64,000 bases of DNA from assembly GCF_963677315.1 (NCBI RefSeq), contig NZ_OY781939.1, forward strand, positions 930,001-994,000, in the 5' to 3' direction. Position 1 is the first letter of the stretch, and every line of letters starts with the position of its first letter. Under the pieces are notes generated by a model. The model worked only from the letters and a program-made list of their open reading frames with translations, had not been told where the DNA came from and searched no databases. The position numbers and the translations under genes are program-made. Below are positions 17,338-26,747 of this stretch, one piece after another. The stretch is from an uncultured Sphaerochaeta sp. Its GTDB lineage: Bacteria; Spirochaetota; Spirochaetia; Sphaerochaetales; Sphaerochaetaceae.

Positions 17338-18303
17338 ATGAAATACCTTGAATTTAACAACCTTAAGCTTTCGCAAATTGCCCTCGGGTGCGACCATTAT
17401 GGCGAGTCCATCAAAGAAGAGATAGCACTGAAGCAGTTGGATATTTTTGCAGACGCAGGAGGGAATCTCCTCGACACTGCCCATATCTATGGACAAGGCA
17501 AGGCAGGCACACTCTCCAGCAGTGAATTGGTTCTTGGCAAATGGATGCAGGATACAGGGTCAAGAGATAAGATGGTTGTTGCATCGAAGGGATGTCATCC
17601 ATACAAGGAAGATATGCATAGAAGCAGAATAAACAAAGCTGACATGATGTTGGATATCAACCAAAGCCTTGATTCCTTGAGGACAGATCATCTGGATATC
17701 TGGTTCTTCCATCGGGACAATCCTGAAATGCCAGCCGATGAAATCATCGATATGGCTGGAGAGCTCGTTGAGAAAAACCTGGTTCGTCACCTGGGAGCAT
17801 CGAACTGGACCACCGAGAGGATTGCACAGGCCAACACATGGGCAAAAAAACACGGAAAGCCAGCATTTTCGATGAGTGAGATCCAGTGGAGTCTTGCCCA
17901 TTGCACACCGGAGACCTGGGGTGATGATACCTTGGTTTGCATGACAGAGGAACAGAGACAATGGTATGAGAAGGAAGCCATGCCGGTCATGTGTTTCTCA
18001 CCACAGGCAAAAGGTCTCTTTTCAAAAGTGATTGCAGGTAAGACGGAAACGCTCAGTGATACGGCAAAGCGCCGATTCCTTACTGATATCAACCTGGCCC
18101 TCGTGCCCAAGGTTGAGAAGCTAACCTCCCAGTTGCATGTCTCTCCCTCAGCGATAGCCATGGCATATCTTACAAGCCAGAGGAATCCAACCATTGCAAT
18201 TGCTGGATCGAGCAAGATAGCCCAGATCACAGAAACTCTAGCAGGGAGTGATATGATCTTGAGTGAAGAACAAATCGCCTTCTTGAGCGAAGATCTTCGC
18301 TAA
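17338..18303 (+). CDS. Aldo/keto reductase
   Basis: 321 residues with the TIM-barrel fold of the NAD(P)H-dependent aldo/keto reductases. The catalytic tetrad is visible: Asp in LLDTAHIYG, the Tyr in the same motif, Lys in VVASKGC and His in WFFHRD. The C-terminal AIAGSSKIAQITETL matches the cofactor 2'-phosphate binding region. It would reduce or oxidise a carbonyl, possibly a sugar. The exact substrate is unknown. The ATG follows the stop of the iron-transporter gene without a gap. Confidence 0.9.
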   Translation: MKYLEFNNLKLSQIALGCDHYGESIKEEIALKQLDIFADAGGNLLDTAHIYGQGKAGTLSSSELVLGKWMQDTGSRDKMVVASKGCHPYKEDMHRSRINKADMMLDINQSLDSLRTDHLDIWFFHRDNPEMPADEIIDMAGELVEKNLVRHLGASNWTTERIAQANTWAKKHGKPAFSMSEIQWSLAHCTPETWGDDTLVCMTEEQRQWYEKEAMPVMCFSPQAKGLFSKVIAGKTETLSDTAKRRFLTDINLALVPKVEKLTSQLHVSPSAIAMAYLTSQRNPTIAIAGSSKIAQITETLAGSDMILSEEQIAFLSEDLR

Positions 18304-18308
18304 CTTGC

Positions 18309-18337
18309 TTGTATCTAACACGGTGAGACAGTAGGAT
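18309..18337 (+). promoter_or_regulatory. Possible promoter for the AEC transporter
   Basis: TTGTAT (18309-18314), a 17-base spacer and TAGGAT (18332-18337), seven bases before the ATG at 18345. The AGGA within this -10 could instead act as a weak ribosome site, so leaderless initiation is less certain here. Confidence 0.4.
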
Positions 18338-18344
18338 ACACTTC

Positions 18345-19253
18345 ATGACGCAATCCCTCACTCAGGTTGCTCTCTTTCTCTTCATCATAATACTTGCCCA
18401 GATCCTGAAGCGGATCGGATTATTTACGGAGAAGGAAGGGAGCACGCTGTCCAGCATTAGCTTGAATATCACCCTTCCAGCAGCTATCGTGGCTAGTTTC
18501 AACACCTTCACGATGGACTACTCCCTGTTGGTGTTGGTTGCCTATGGAATTGGGGCGAATATCCTGCTCGCCACCCTCTCCTACCTTTTTATGTGCAAGC
18601 AGAGCAATTCGCTGAAGGCATATGCCCTCCTAAGTGGATCGACCTATAACGTTGGCAACTTCTCTTTCCCTTTCATCCAATCCCTCTTCGGTGCCCAAGC
18701 CTTGGTTGCAGCCTCTCTGTTCGACCTAGGCAATGCACTGATGACCACAGGACTAACCTACTCCCTGGCAAGTTCTGTCTCCCAGGGAAAACGTCCAGAA
18801 ACTACTGACATTATAAGGAAACTCTTCACCAGTGTACCATTCATCACCTATCTGGTTATGATCACGCTCTCCTTCGCCCACATTCGGTTACCCCTCTTTC
18901 TCCAAGACTGGATGGTGGCCATAGGAAAAGCAAACCCGATCATCGCTATGTTGATGATCGGGATAATGTTGGACATTCATTTTGAGAAAAGTTGGATCAA
19001 GTATACACTGGGGTTACTGACCATACGATACGGAATGGGTATCCTGATGGCCTGGTATTTTATCGTTCATACCGATTTCAATCAGATCATCAAGACAACC
19101 CTGGTATTCGTCGTATTCAGCCCAAGCGCTACCAGTTCGGTAGCTTTTCTTGAAAAGCTGACTGATGAGAAGAAGCTTGCTTCCTTTACCTCCTCTCTCT
19201 CAGTCTTGGCAAGTATTGCCAGCTTTACCATCCTCTCTCTTTTGGTTACCTAG
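18345..19253 (+). CDS. AEC-family (auxin efflux carrier-like) transporter
   Basis: 302 residues with about ten membrane helices in two halves. [16 protein letters not shown] carries the conserved N/P signature of the first half, and [19 protein letters not shown] is the characteristic unwound helix. Bacterial AEC proteins export or exchange carboxylates such as malate, or other small organic anions. The cargo is unknown here. The stop overlaps the convergent xylA stop by four bases. Confidence 0.87.
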   Translation: MTQSLTQVALFLFIIILAQILKRIGLFTEKEGSTLSSISLNITLPAAIVASFNTFTMDYSLLVLVAYGIGANILLATLSYLFMCKQSNSLKAYALLSGSTYNVGNFSFPFIQSLFGAQALVAASLFDLGNALMTTGLTYSLASSVSQGKRPETTDIIRKLFTSVPFITYLVMITLSFAHIRLPLFLQDWMVAIGKANPIIAMLMIGIMLDIHFEKSWIKYTLGLLTIRYGMGILMAWYFIVHTDFNQIIKTTLVFVVFSPSATSSVAFLEKLTDEKKLASFTSSLSVLASIASFTILSLLVT

Positions 19254-20578
19254 CCGAAGAGGTAGGAGTTAACCAGATTGTTCAGGTACTCCTGCTTCCC
19301 ACTGCGCTTTTCGATCTGAACATTGCGACCGATAGCGGCAAGAGATGCAAGATCCATGGAACCATCTTCAAACTTCTTCCCATCCCCTGCATCAAATGAA
19401 GCATAGCGGTTCTTGACGAACGTATCGAACAATCCTTCATCGATGATCTTGTGGGCAACCTCAAGACCAAGAGCAAAACTATCCATACCACCGATATGAG
19501 CAATGAAGAGATCTTCAAGGTCGGTGGAGTTACGCCTTCTCTTTGCATCAAAGTTTAGTCCACCGCTACCCAGACCACCGTGACGCAAGATAACCAACAT
19601 CGCCATCGTGGTAGCATATACATCGGTCGGGAACTCATCAGTATCCCATCCATTGATCGAGTCACCCTGGTTTGCATCGACACTGCCAAGCATACCATGA
19701 CTTGCAGAGACCAACAGATCATGGTCGAAGGTGTGACCTGCCAAGGTTGCATGGTTGGCTTCAATATTGCACTTGAAATCCTTATCCAAACCATACTCCT
19801 TGAGGAATCCGATTGTGGTGGCAGCATCATAGTCATACTGGTGCTTGGTCGGTTCCATCGGCTTTGGTTCGATCAAGAAGGTTCCCTTGAACCCAATACT
19901 CCGTCCATAGTCACGTGCCATGGTAAGGAATCGAGCCAGATGATCCTGCTCACGCTTCATGTCGGTATTCAAGAGACTCATGTACCCCTCTCTACCACCC
20001 CAGAAGACATAATTCTGTCCACCGAGTTTCACGTTCACATCCAGACTATTCTTCACCTGTACTGCTGCACGGGCAACAACATTGAAATCAGGGTTGGTTG
20101 CTGCTCCGTTCATGTAGATAGGATGCGTGAATACATTAGCGGTATTCCAGAGCAATTTCACGCCACTTGCTTTCTGTCTTGCGAGCAATTCGTCAGCAAT
20201 CTTGTGAAACGTCTTCTCATAGGTCACAGCATCTTCACTATCGGGAGAAGCATCCACATCGTGGAAACAATAGTAGGGAGTCCCCAGCTTGGTGAAGAAC
20301 TCGAAAGCTGCATCAGCCTTGGCAACTGCATTCGCAAATGGGTCAGACTTCCTGAATGGAAAGTCCATCGTTGAACTACCGAAGGGATCCGTACCATCTG
20401 CACAGAAGCTGTGCCAATAGGCAGTCGCAAATCGAAGATGCTCGGCCATTGTCTTGCCGCCAATCATCTTCTTAGCATCATAATACTTGAATGCGAGAGG
20501 GTTCTTGCTTCCCTTTCCCTCAAACGCAATCTTTCCGATTCCCTTAAAATATTCCTGATCTCCGACAAAATATTCCAT
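19250..20578 (-). CDS. xylA: Xylose isomerase
   Basis: 442 residues, the usual length of class II xylose isomerases. Metal- and substrate-binding segments are present: [12 protein letters not shown] with the catalytic His, [38 protein letters not shown] and the metal-binding GSVDANQGD. It converts D-xylose to D-xylulose in the cytoplasm with Mg or Mn. It lies nine bases downstream of xylB with AGGAGG before ATG, so the operon order is xylB-xylA. Confidence 0.98.
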   Translation of the reverse strand: MEYFVGDQEYFKGIGKIAFEGKGSKNPLAFKYYDAKKMIGGKTMAEHLRFATAYWHSFCADGTDPFGSSTMDFPFRKSDPFANAVAKADAAFEFFTKLGTPYYCFHDVDASPDSEDAVTYEKTFHKIADELLARQKASGVKLLWNTANVFTHPIYMNGAATNPDFNVVARAAVQVKNSLDVNVKLGGQNYVFWGGREGYMSLLNTDMKREQDHLARFLTMARDYGRSIGFKGTFLIEPKPMEPTKHQYDYDAATTIGFLKEYGLDKDFKCNIEANHATLAGHTFDHDLLVSASHGMLGSVDANQGDSINGWDTDEFPTDVYATTMAMLVILRHGGLGSGGLNFDAKRRRNSTDLEDLFIAHIGGMDSFALGLEVAHKIIDEGLFDTFVKNRYASFDAGDGKKFEDGSMDLASLAAIGRNVQIEKRSGKQEYLNNLVNSYLFG

Positions 20579-20587
20579 TACATCCTC

Positions 20588-22066
20588 CTACTGAAATAAA
20601 GGCGTCATCGCCTCAACATACGATTGATAACGCTCGTATGCCTTCGCATACTGCGCTCCTGATTCCTTATTCGGTTCACAACCCTTTGCATCATCAAATC
20701 GCACATGCTCAGATGCAAGGTCCACGATCGACCCTCCCTTGAGGGTCCATAGTGCCTGGAGAGCTGCACCAAAGGCAGCACTCTCTCCAACTTCTGGAAC
20801 TGAAACCGGCAGTTGCATTACATCACATGCAATCTGTCTCCAGATGGCACTCTTCGCCCCACCACCGGTGAGGATGATCCGCTTGGGGATGAAGCCAAGC
20901 TCCCCGAATGCATCCAATCCACCCTTCATGGCATAGATGGAACTTTCCAAGGCAGCTCGGGCAATATTCTCAACCTTCATATTCCCCATATCCAAACCGG
21001 CGATCACACCCTTTCCGTGTGGCAGGTTGGGCACTCTCTCACCATTGAAGAAAGGAAGCATGGTTACCCCCTCACATCCAATGGGAGCCTTCGCGGCCAG
21101 AGTGTCAAGTTCCTTGACATCATAGCCGAAGAGCTGTCTCACTGATTCTGTGGTAATGGTGCAGTTCATGGTACAGAGCAGTGGAAGATACCCACCGGTG
21201 GAAGAACAGAAGGCTGCAAGCCTGCCTTTTCGGTCGGTAATGCAAGCATCACTGTATCCGAACAGCGTACCGCTGGTCCCCATGCTCATGGTCAGATCGC
21301 CCTTTCCCACACAACCGGTTCCAATGGCTCCTGCCATATTGTCCCCTGCACCACAGGAGACAGGAATCCCTTGTGGGATACCAAGCTCCTTTGCTGTTGA
21401 TGCTTGTACAGTGCCAGCTGCATCTCCTGCCTTGGTAATCGGGGGAAGCATGCTATAGAGATCACGTTCCTCATCCACCGCCAGCAGTACTTCCCTGCTC
21501 CATGCTTTGTTCTTCACATCAAAGAATGCAGTACCGGAAGCATCACCTGCTTCAGCACTGTAGACTCCAGTGAAATACAGATTGATATAATCATGGGGAA
21601 GAAGGATATGAGCCAGCTTGGCATATGCGTCTGGCCGATGTTGTTTCAAGTGAAGAATCTTGGACAAGGTATAGCCGGGAAGGATCTGGTTTCCCAGGAG
21701 CTCGAACACTCTCTCTTCTCCCCCGAGTTTCTGTGTTAGTTCGTCACACTGTGCTTTGGTGGAGGTATCACACCAGAGTTTGACTGGAGCCAGCACCTCT
21801 CCATCCTTCCCAACGGGAACAAACCCATGTTGCTGTGCAGAGACGCCGATTGCGACAACCTGCTCCTTGATCTTTGGATCTATCTGGGCAAAGCAGGATC
21901 TGATTGCATCCAGATACCATACAGCTTCTTGCTCACGTGTCCCATCATCCCGACTCTCCATCTCGTGGGAGGCACTGACGGTCAACAGGACTTGCTTTGT
22001 CTCGGCATCATAACAGAGTACCTTGGTGCTCTGGGTGCCAGTATCAATTCCTATAACAACTTGCAT
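20588..22066 (-). CDS. xylB: Xylulokinase
   Basis: 492 residues from the ATG at 22066, which has AGGAGAGG upstream. The frame continues further upstream but without a ribosome site. It is a FGGY-family carbohydrate kinase: VVIGIDTGTQSTKVL is the N-terminal phosphate loop, SAQQHGFVPV lies in the substrate region, LTMSMGTSGTLFGYSD is FGGY signature 1 and ILTGGGAKSAIWRQIACD the adenosine-binding motif. It phosphorylates D-xylulose to xylulose-5-phosphate for the pentose phosphate pathway. It is first gene of the xylBA operon and divergent from an AraC-type regulator. Confidence 0.96.
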   Translation of the reverse strand: MQVVIGIDTGTQSTKVLCYDAETKQVLLTVSASHEMESRDDGTREQEAVWYLDAIRSCFAQIDPKIKEQVVAIGVSAQQHGFVPVGKDGEVLAPVKLWCDTSTKAQCDELTQKLGGEERVFELLGNQILPGYTLSKILHLKQHRPDAYAKLAHILLPHDYINLYFTGVYSAEAGDASGTAFFDVKNKAWSREVLLAVDEERDLYSMLPPITKAGDAAGTVQASTAKELGIPQGIPVSCGAGDNMAGAIGTGCVGKGDLTMSMGTSGTLFGYSDACITDRKGRLAAFCSSTGGYLPLLCTMNCTITTESVRQLFGYDVKELDTLAAKAPIGCEGVTMLPFFNGERVPNLPHGKGVIAGLDMGNMKVENIARAALESSIYAMKGGLDAFGELGFIPKRIILTGGGAKSAIWRQIACDVMQLPVSVPEVGESAAFGAALQALWTLKGGSIVDLASEHVRFDDAKGCEPNKESGAQYAKAYERYQSYVEAMTPLFQ

Positions 22067-22116
22067 ACAAATCCTCTCCTTTGCTATAGCATTACCCATC
22101 AAAGACACGATTACCA

Positions 22117-22146
22117 TAGACAAGATTGTGAAAACATATGTATTAT
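22117..22146 (+). promoter_or_regulatory. Predicted promoter giving a leaderless AraC-type regulator mRNA
   Basis: TAGACA (22117-22122), an 18-base spacer and TATTAT (22141-22146), then six bases to the ATG at 22153 with no ribosome site. The palindrome ACATATGT in the same 86-base divergent region with xylB could be part of an operator. Confidence 0.55.
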
Positions 22147-22152
22147 TGACTT

Positions 22153-22944
22153 ATGGAACTATTAGATGCGGTCTTTGTATTCCAAATGCATGAAGAACAG
22201 GAACTCCTGTGGCATCAGCGAGTGCATAATCACGAGCCTGGGCAATTCGAAGTACACTACTTTGTCAGTGGAAGTGGCACCTTCAGCAATGCCCAAAGCC
22301 GATACACCATCTCACCAGGCTCATTGTTTGTAACCACTGGTGGAACCGTGCATGCTATCGAGGCTGACCGTCATGCTGGTCTCACCTATTATGCTACCCT
22401 GATCAGCTGTCCTAAAGAACAGGGTTTGGTGAACAAGCTGGAAACGATGAACCCTATTCGGCTGGGAACAAACTGGCGTTTCTTCTTTGAAGAAGTCAGA
22501 GACAAGGGCCTCAGCCAATTGAAGGAATTACGCATCAGTGCCTGCTACCAGATGCTTGGCCTCTTGTACAACCTTGCTGCCGGCACAAAGCTGGAAGAGA
22601 ATCAAGGGGAGAATGTTCACCTTGAGAAAGCCATTCGTTATATGCAACGACATATCTTTGACAATCTGAATCTGCAGATGATCGCAGACCATGTACAACT
22701 CGATCCTTCATATTTTGTCCGTCTGTTCAAGAAACGCATGAACACCACCCCGATGCGGTATTACTCAAACCTGCAGCTTGAAGTGGCACGTGCACTGCTT
22801 ACCAGCACAACCCAATCCATCAAGGAAATTTCAGAGAAACTGCAGTTTTGTTCTGAGTTCCATTTCTCCAAACGATTCAAGCAATCCACAGGGAGCAGTC
22901 CCTCTTCCTACCGAAAGACCCATTTACAACTTCTCGGCTTGTAA
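22153..22944 (+). CDS. AraC-family transcriptional regulator, probable xylose operon regulator
   Basis: 263 residues. The N-terminal half is a cupin sugar-sensing domain (HNHEPGQFEVHYFVSG, SPGSLFVTTGGTVHAIE). The C-terminal ~100 residues hold two helix-turn-helix motifs (LNLQMIADHVQLDPSYFVRL and the second one ending FHFSKRFKQSTGSSPSSYRK). It is divergent from xylBA with only 86 bases between start codons, so xylose-dependent control of that operon is the obvious inference. No Shine-Dalgarno site precedes its ATG, and the mRNA is predicted to be leaderless. Confidence 0.9.
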   Translation: MELLDAVFVFQMHEEQELLWHQRVHNHEPGQFEVHYFVSGSGTFSNAQSRYTISPGSLFVTTGGTVHAIEADRHAGLTYYATLISCPKEQGLVNKLETMNPIRLGTNWRFFFEEVRDKGLSQLKELRISACYQMLGLLYNLAAGTKLEENQGENVHLEKAIRYMQRHIFDNLNLQMIADHVQLDPSYFVRLFKKRMNTTPMRYYSNLQLEVARALLTSTTQSIKEISEKLQFCSEFHFSKRFKQSTGSSPSSYRKTHLQLLGL

Positions 22945-23237
22945 GTGTGGGAGAAGATACAAAACTTCTTCCACGCACCTCTTGTCAGAAGTGACAGGTA
23001 CCTTTGTACATGTCTTTTGTCATATCATGGGGTGTGCCACAAGTAATATTTCTTCATTATTAGTCATTCCCCTTCAGATTCAACGTTTTTACCATGTCAT
23101 AAGTGAACACTTCCCACAAAATTTCTCATAAAACTTGTGTAATGTGAGATGTTATTGGTATATGTTACAGGTTACTTCTTCTAACATATGACAATATCTA
23201 ATTTCTTCTATTATAACAATTTATTTTATTTTCTATA
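22945..23237. other. AT-rich intergenic region with several short inverted repeats
   Basis: There is no credible gene in these ~290 bases. A weak terminator-like hairpin follows the AraC gene (22948-22973, TGGGAGAAG / CTTCTTCCA with one G-T pair). TGTCA-GAAG-TGACA and GTAC-CTTT-GTAC lie between 22980 and 23020. ATATGTTA / TAACATAT (23160-23167 and 23182-23189) is a perfect 8-bp inverted repeat with a 14-base spacer, about 50 bases upstream of the next promoter. These are candidate regulator sites. Their function is unknown. Confidence 0.4.
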
Positions 23238-23266
23238 TTGACATCTTCTTACATCTTACATACTAT
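23238..23266 (+). promoter_or_regulatory. Near-consensus sigma-70 promoter of a small secreted protein gene
   Basis: TTGACA (23238-23243), an exact 17-base spacer and TACTAT (23261-23266). The spacer and -35 contain the repeated heptamer ACATCTT twice, ten bases apart. The transcript should start near 23273. Confidence 0.75.
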
Positions 23267-23300
23267 ATAGATGTAACAACTACTAAAAAGGAGTAAGAAG

Positions 23301-23540
23301 ATGAAGAAGTTCAAAGCCATCATACTGACAGCCATCTTGATGACCGTCTTCTCTTCTGCTCTTTTTGCTGCCGGCATGCAGGATACTGCAGTACTTAAGC
23401 TGCACGCCTACATCCCCGAGAGAAACACCTTTACTGCCAATGAGTTTGGATATTTTGAAGTTGAGTCGAATGCAAACAACTTCACCTATTCAGTTGCTGA
23501 AGAGGGAACGAACAGAATGTTGTTCGTGGTTGCCAATTAA
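23301..23540 (+). CDS. Small secreted protein of unknown function
   Basis: 79 residues with a strong signal peptide (FKAIILTAILMTVFSSALFAAG). The mature part is about 53 residues, lacks cysteine and is rich in Asn, Phe, Glu and Thr (HAYIPERNTF, FEVESNANNFTYSV). The motif and size suggest a periplasmic or surface peptide with a beta-rich fold. AAAGGAG lies seven bases before ATG, and the promoter is one of the best in the window, so high expression is likely. It stands alone with its own terminator. I do not recognise the family. Confidence 0.72.
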   Translation: MKKFKAIILTAILMTVFSSALFAAGMQDTAVLKLHAYIPERNTFTANEFGYFEVESNANNFTYSVAEEGTNRMLFVVAN

Positions 23541-23583
23541 GAAAGTTCGAAGCGCGTCCGGACAGACAAGCTTGCAAATATTG

Positions 23584-23618
23584 AAGCCAGTGATGAGGGA
23601 AACATCGCTGGCTTCTAT
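23584..23618 (+). terminator. Terminator after the small secreted protein gene
   Basis: AAGCCAGTGATG / CATCGCTGGCTT forms a 12-bp stem with one G-T pair, followed by CTATCTTTATC. It lies 43 bases after the stop codon. Confidence 0.7.
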
Positions 23619-23644
23619 CTTTATCTGAATCTTTAGGGGATTTC

Positions 23645-24529
23645 CTAGTCAAATACCTCATTAGCCAGAGGGATTGAGGCCATGGCTCCTGGGCGAGAGA
23701 CAGCAAGCCCTGCAGCTTTGCTGGCTGCACGTAAACACTCCCCTACTGAGAGCCCACGTGAGAGAGAAGCCAGATAGTAGCCGATGAAGGTATCACCTGC
23801 TGCGGTGGTATCGACAACAGGAGTGTCGTAGATTCCCTCACTGATCCTCTGATCCTGGTAACCGTAGAGACAGCCCTCCTTTCCAATAGTCAGGAGAATT
23901 TCGCTTTCAGGATAGTTTTTTACAAGCTGTTCCAGAATATCGGAAAAATCACTGCCCTCTGGAAGATCGGCAAGGTTTGCCCCTTCGATCTCATTTACTA
24001 CCAGGAGATCCACAAGCGACAGAGGAAGATCTCGTGCACTTTGGTCAAAGGGCGCCAGATTCATGCAAACCTTCATACCCCTTTTCTTCGCTTCACGGAT
24101 CAGGTGCCCACTGTGGACAATCTCGTTCTGGAGAACAAGCATATCACCTGAGGAAAATTGCTTGAGTGCTTCATCAATCTCATCGATGGTAATTGCAGTG
24201 TTCCCTCCTCCGTAGAGGATGATTGCATTCTGCTTATTGCTATCAAGCTGTATCAAGGCCTGCCCTGTCGCCCCTTCATACCGATGAATGAGAGAAGTAT
24301 CGACTCCATAGCTTGAGAGCAACTCCAACAGGAATGTGCCATCCTCCCCAATCTTTCCTGCATGAAAAACCTCAGCACCAGCTTTAGCAAGGGCAGCACT
24401 CTGGTTTGCACCCTTACCCCCAGCACTTTTGGTGAGAGAAGTGCTCTGCAGTGTCTCCCCACCCTTTACAATGTGGTTTACCGTGAAAATCAAATCAATA
24501 TTGACAGAACCATAATTCAGAAATCGCAT
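23645..24529 (-). CDS. rbsK: Ribokinase
   Basis: 294 residues of the PfkB sugar-kinase family. KSAGGKGANQSAALAKAGAEV is PfkB signature 1 (substrate side) and VVDTTAAGDTFIGYYLAS is signature 2, with the catalytic Asp in AAGDTF. Length and motifs match RbsK, which makes ribose-5-phosphate from ribose and ATP in the cytoplasm. Other PfkB substrates cannot be excluded because no ribose transporter lies nearby. AGGAGG precedes ATG. It starts eight bases after the end of the cardiolipin synthase gene and is probably co-transcribed with it. Confidence 0.88.
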   Translation of the reverse strand: MRFLNYGSVNIDLIFTVNHIVKGGETLQSTSLTKSAGGKGANQSAALAKAGAEVFHAGKIGEDGTFLLELLSSYGVDTSLIHRYEGATGQALIQLDSNKQNAIILYGGGNTAITIDEIDEALKQFSSGDMLVLQNEIVHSGHLIREAKKRGMKVCMNLAPFDQSARDLPLSLVDLLVVNEIEGANLADLPEGSDFSDILEQLVKNYPESEILLTIGKEGCLYGYQDQRISEGIYDTPVVDTTAAGDTFIGYYLASLSRGLSVGECLRAASKAAGLAVSRPGAMASIPLANEVFD

Positions 24530-24537
24530 CTTTCCTC

Positions 24538-26073
24538 CTATAACAACGGGGCAGCCAGTTTCAGGACCATCCCAGCAAGCTTCTTAATCCATGAGCGGTT
24601 CTTTACAAAATCCAAGGTGATTAGTCTACTGACATCCAAGGTCTTTCGCATATCAGCATGTACTTTCTGTACGACAGAAGAGCCATAAAATGCCACCCCA
24701 TTCTCAAAGTGCAAGTAGAATGAGCGATAATCCATGTTGATCGTTCCAATGATGGCAACCCGATCATCACTCACGAACATCTTAGCATGCAGGAATCCTG
24801 GTATGTACTCATAAATTTTCACCCCGGACTCCAGCAGTGGCCGATAATTCTCCCTGGTGACCGCAAACACATACCATTTATCAGGCTTATGGGGAGTGAT
24901 AATACGGACATCAACGCCACTTTGGGCGGCAATCTTCAGCGCAGTAAGCATCTCATTGTCTAGGATGAGGTAGGGAGTTGTGATCCAGACATACTTTTTT
25001 GCCATGCTGATAATCTGGATATAGGCATTCTCTGCAACATTCTCATTATCCAACGGGTTATCGGCGAAAGGTTGGACAAATCCATCCGTTTTGCAGGTTA
25101 TGGTGGGGCGATATGCATAGTAATCCATTGGTTGCCCGATTGAGAAAGCCCAGAGTTGGAGAAACATCTGGGTGAGGCTCCAAACAGCATCCCCCCTAAG
25201 CTTAACTGCAGTATCTTTCCAATGCCCAAACCTGATTTTTCGGTTGGCATACTCATCGGCAATATTCATCCCACCGGTGTAACCCACATTGCCATCAATG
25301 ACCAAGACTTTACGGTGGTCGCGACTGTTCGAACGACTATTCAAGTGAGCTTTCAATGGGTTGAAGGCAACTACCTCAAGCCCAAGTGAACGTAGTTTAC
25401 GGTCGTAGTGGGAAGGGATGTCGAAAATGGAGCCTACATCATCGTACATGAGACAAACACGAACCCCCTGCATACGCTTCTCAAGGAGTACAGCGAGCAC
25501 AGAGTCCCAGACCTCTCCCTCTCCAATGATGAAGAACTCAAGAAAGATGAAGCTCTTGGCCTTTTTCAATTCTACCAAGACATCCTTTATCCATTCCTCT
25601 CCACTTGCAAAGTATTCAACTTCGGTATTTCCCCACACTGGGTAGGAGCTGATATGTGCAATGTACTGTGCTTGCCGCGCGAGCGTTCTTGAATATGCAG
25701 AGAGGGCTTTCATGGGCAGGAGGTTGCTATAGGCACCACCTTCCATGCCTCGTCGGTTGAGATCTTCCAGTCTTTCCAGTCTTGCACGAAGGCGAGCATT
25801 GAGCCCACGAGTACCGAAGAGGATATAGAACAAGCCTCCATAGACAGGGATGGTCATGAAAATAAGCATCCAGCCGATCTTATATGCAGGATTGAGATCT
25901 CGGACGACTACAACAAGGGCCATCATGATGGAAAGACCTGAGAGGAATTGAATCCAGAGAGCATCATTTTGGGCAAACCCAAAGATGTTGATAAGGATGG
26001 CGATCTGGAGGGAGATGAGAACAAGGGAGATGAAGAGTCTGCCCGTGAAGAACTTTAGTAATTTTCGAAACAT
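24538..26073 (-). CDS. cls: Cardiolipin synthase (phospholipase D family)
   Basis: 511 residues. Two N-terminal membrane helices (~10-60) and a PLDc_N-type region (WMLIFMTIPVYGGLFYILFG) precede two HKD catalytic motifs: HRKVLVIDGNVGYTGG near residue 252 and HAKMFVSDDRVAIIGT near 428. It joins two phosphatidylglycerol molecules, or a related pair, into cardiolipin at the inner membrane. The length is typical of ClsA. GGGGGAGAG lies upstream of the start. The downstream ribokinase follows after eight bases but has no evident functional link. Confidence 0.94.
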   Translation of the reverse strand: MFRKLLKFFTGRLFISLVLISLQIAILINIFGFAQNDALWIQFLSGLSIMMALVVVVRDLNPAYKIGWMLIFMTIPVYGGLFYILFGTRGLNARLRARLERLEDLNRRGMEGGAYSNLLPMKALSAYSRTLARQAQYIAHISSYPVWGNTEVEYFASGEEWIKDVLVELKKAKSFIFLEFFIIGEGEVWDSVLAVLLEKRMQGVRVCLMYDDVGSIFDIPSHYDRKLRSLGLEVVAFNPLKAHLNSRSNSRDHRKVLVIDGNVGYTGGMNIADEYANRKIRFGHWKDTAVKLRGDAVWSLTQMFLQLWAFSIGQPMDYYAYRPTITCKTDGFVQPFADNPLDNENVAENAYIQIISMAKKYVWITTPYLILDNEMLTALKIAAQSGVDVRIITPHKPDKWYVFAVTRENYRPLLESGVKIYEYIPGFLHAKMFVSDDRVAIIGTINMDYRSFYLHFENGVAFYGSSVVQKVHADMRKTLDVSRLITLDFVKNRSWIKKLAGMVLKLAAPLL

Positions 26074-26129
26074 GGCTGCTCTCCCCCTTGGCAGAAGAGT
26101 ATAACATTTCGGCCCTAGCTAGGCAAAGC

Positions 26130-26660
26130 CTACTCCTTGGGCATCGAGAACTCACATCCGCAATAGTGCTGGCGATAGAGCCCCAACTCCTTGCTTAGGC
26201 GAACACTCTTTTCAAAACCACCTTTCTTCTTGAAATCAATCTGCTCAAAACCAGGAAATTGTTCTCCAACGCTGAATATTATTTTACTGTTCTTGAAACG
26301 GCTGACCGTCAAGGTGGTCGTGAAATGCTTAAACCCCAATTCTTCAGCCTTGGCTGAGGCTTCCCGCAGGTTGTAAGTGAAACAGAGGCTGCATCTGGTT
26401 TCCCCTTCCCTCTCCCCTTCATGGCCTTTTACACTCGCCAACCAACGTTCATGGTCGTAGTGTTCATGGATTACCTTCAAGGAGTAGGTATGTGCTACTT
26501 CCACCAGAGCCTTATAACGCCTCTCAGCCTCTTCCATGGGATAAATATTGCTATTTGAAAAGTACAGGACAGGGTTCCAACCATCCTCAAGCAGTCTCTC
26601 GATGCTGGCAGTACTGCAGGGCCCACAACAGGCATGTACCAGAATGTCTTTCTCTTCCAT
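26130..26660 (-). CDS. queH: Epoxyqueuosine reductase QueH
   Basis: 176 residues from the ATG at 26660. HACCGPCSTASIERL holds the CC and C cysteines, RCSLCFTYNL the second cysteine pair, and YCGCEFS a C-terminal cysteine pair. Together these match the DUF208/QueH enzymes that perform the last step of queuosine synthesis, reducing epoxyqueuosine in tRNA to queuosine. QueH binds an Fe-S cluster and metals instead of the cobalamin used by QueG. The longer upstream frame lacks a ribosome site. A -10 hexamer six bases before this ATG supports a leaderless start here. Confidence 0.9.
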   Translation of the reverse strand: MEEKDILVHACCGPCSTASIERLLEDGWNPVLYFSNSNIYPMEEAERRYKALVEVAHTYSLKVIHEHYDHERWLASVKGHEGEREGETRCSLCFTYNLREASAKAEELGFKHFTTTLTVSRFKNSKIIFSVGEQFPGFEQIDFKKKGGFEKSVRLSKELGLYRQHYCGCEFSMPKE

Positions 26661-26666
26661 GTGCCC

Positions 26667-26696
26667 AGCATACGGCAAACCATCATGAACTTGCAA
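26667..26696 (-). promoter_or_regulatory. Predicted promoter giving a leaderless queH mRNA
   Basis: On the minus strand, TTGCAA (26691-26696) is followed by an 18-base spacer and TATGCT (26667-26672), then six bases to the queH ATG. No Shine-Dalgarno sequence is present. Confidence 0.5.
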
Positions 26697-26747
26697 CCAC
26701 CTGCCTTTCTGTGTAGAGTACAACCGTTGAAGGGAGGTCCCAACACT

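Noticed and set aside
19580..20374. 264-codon open frame on the plus strand across xylA
   Set aside because: It lies wholly antisense to xylA, whose protein is unmistakable. The translated product shows no fold or motif.
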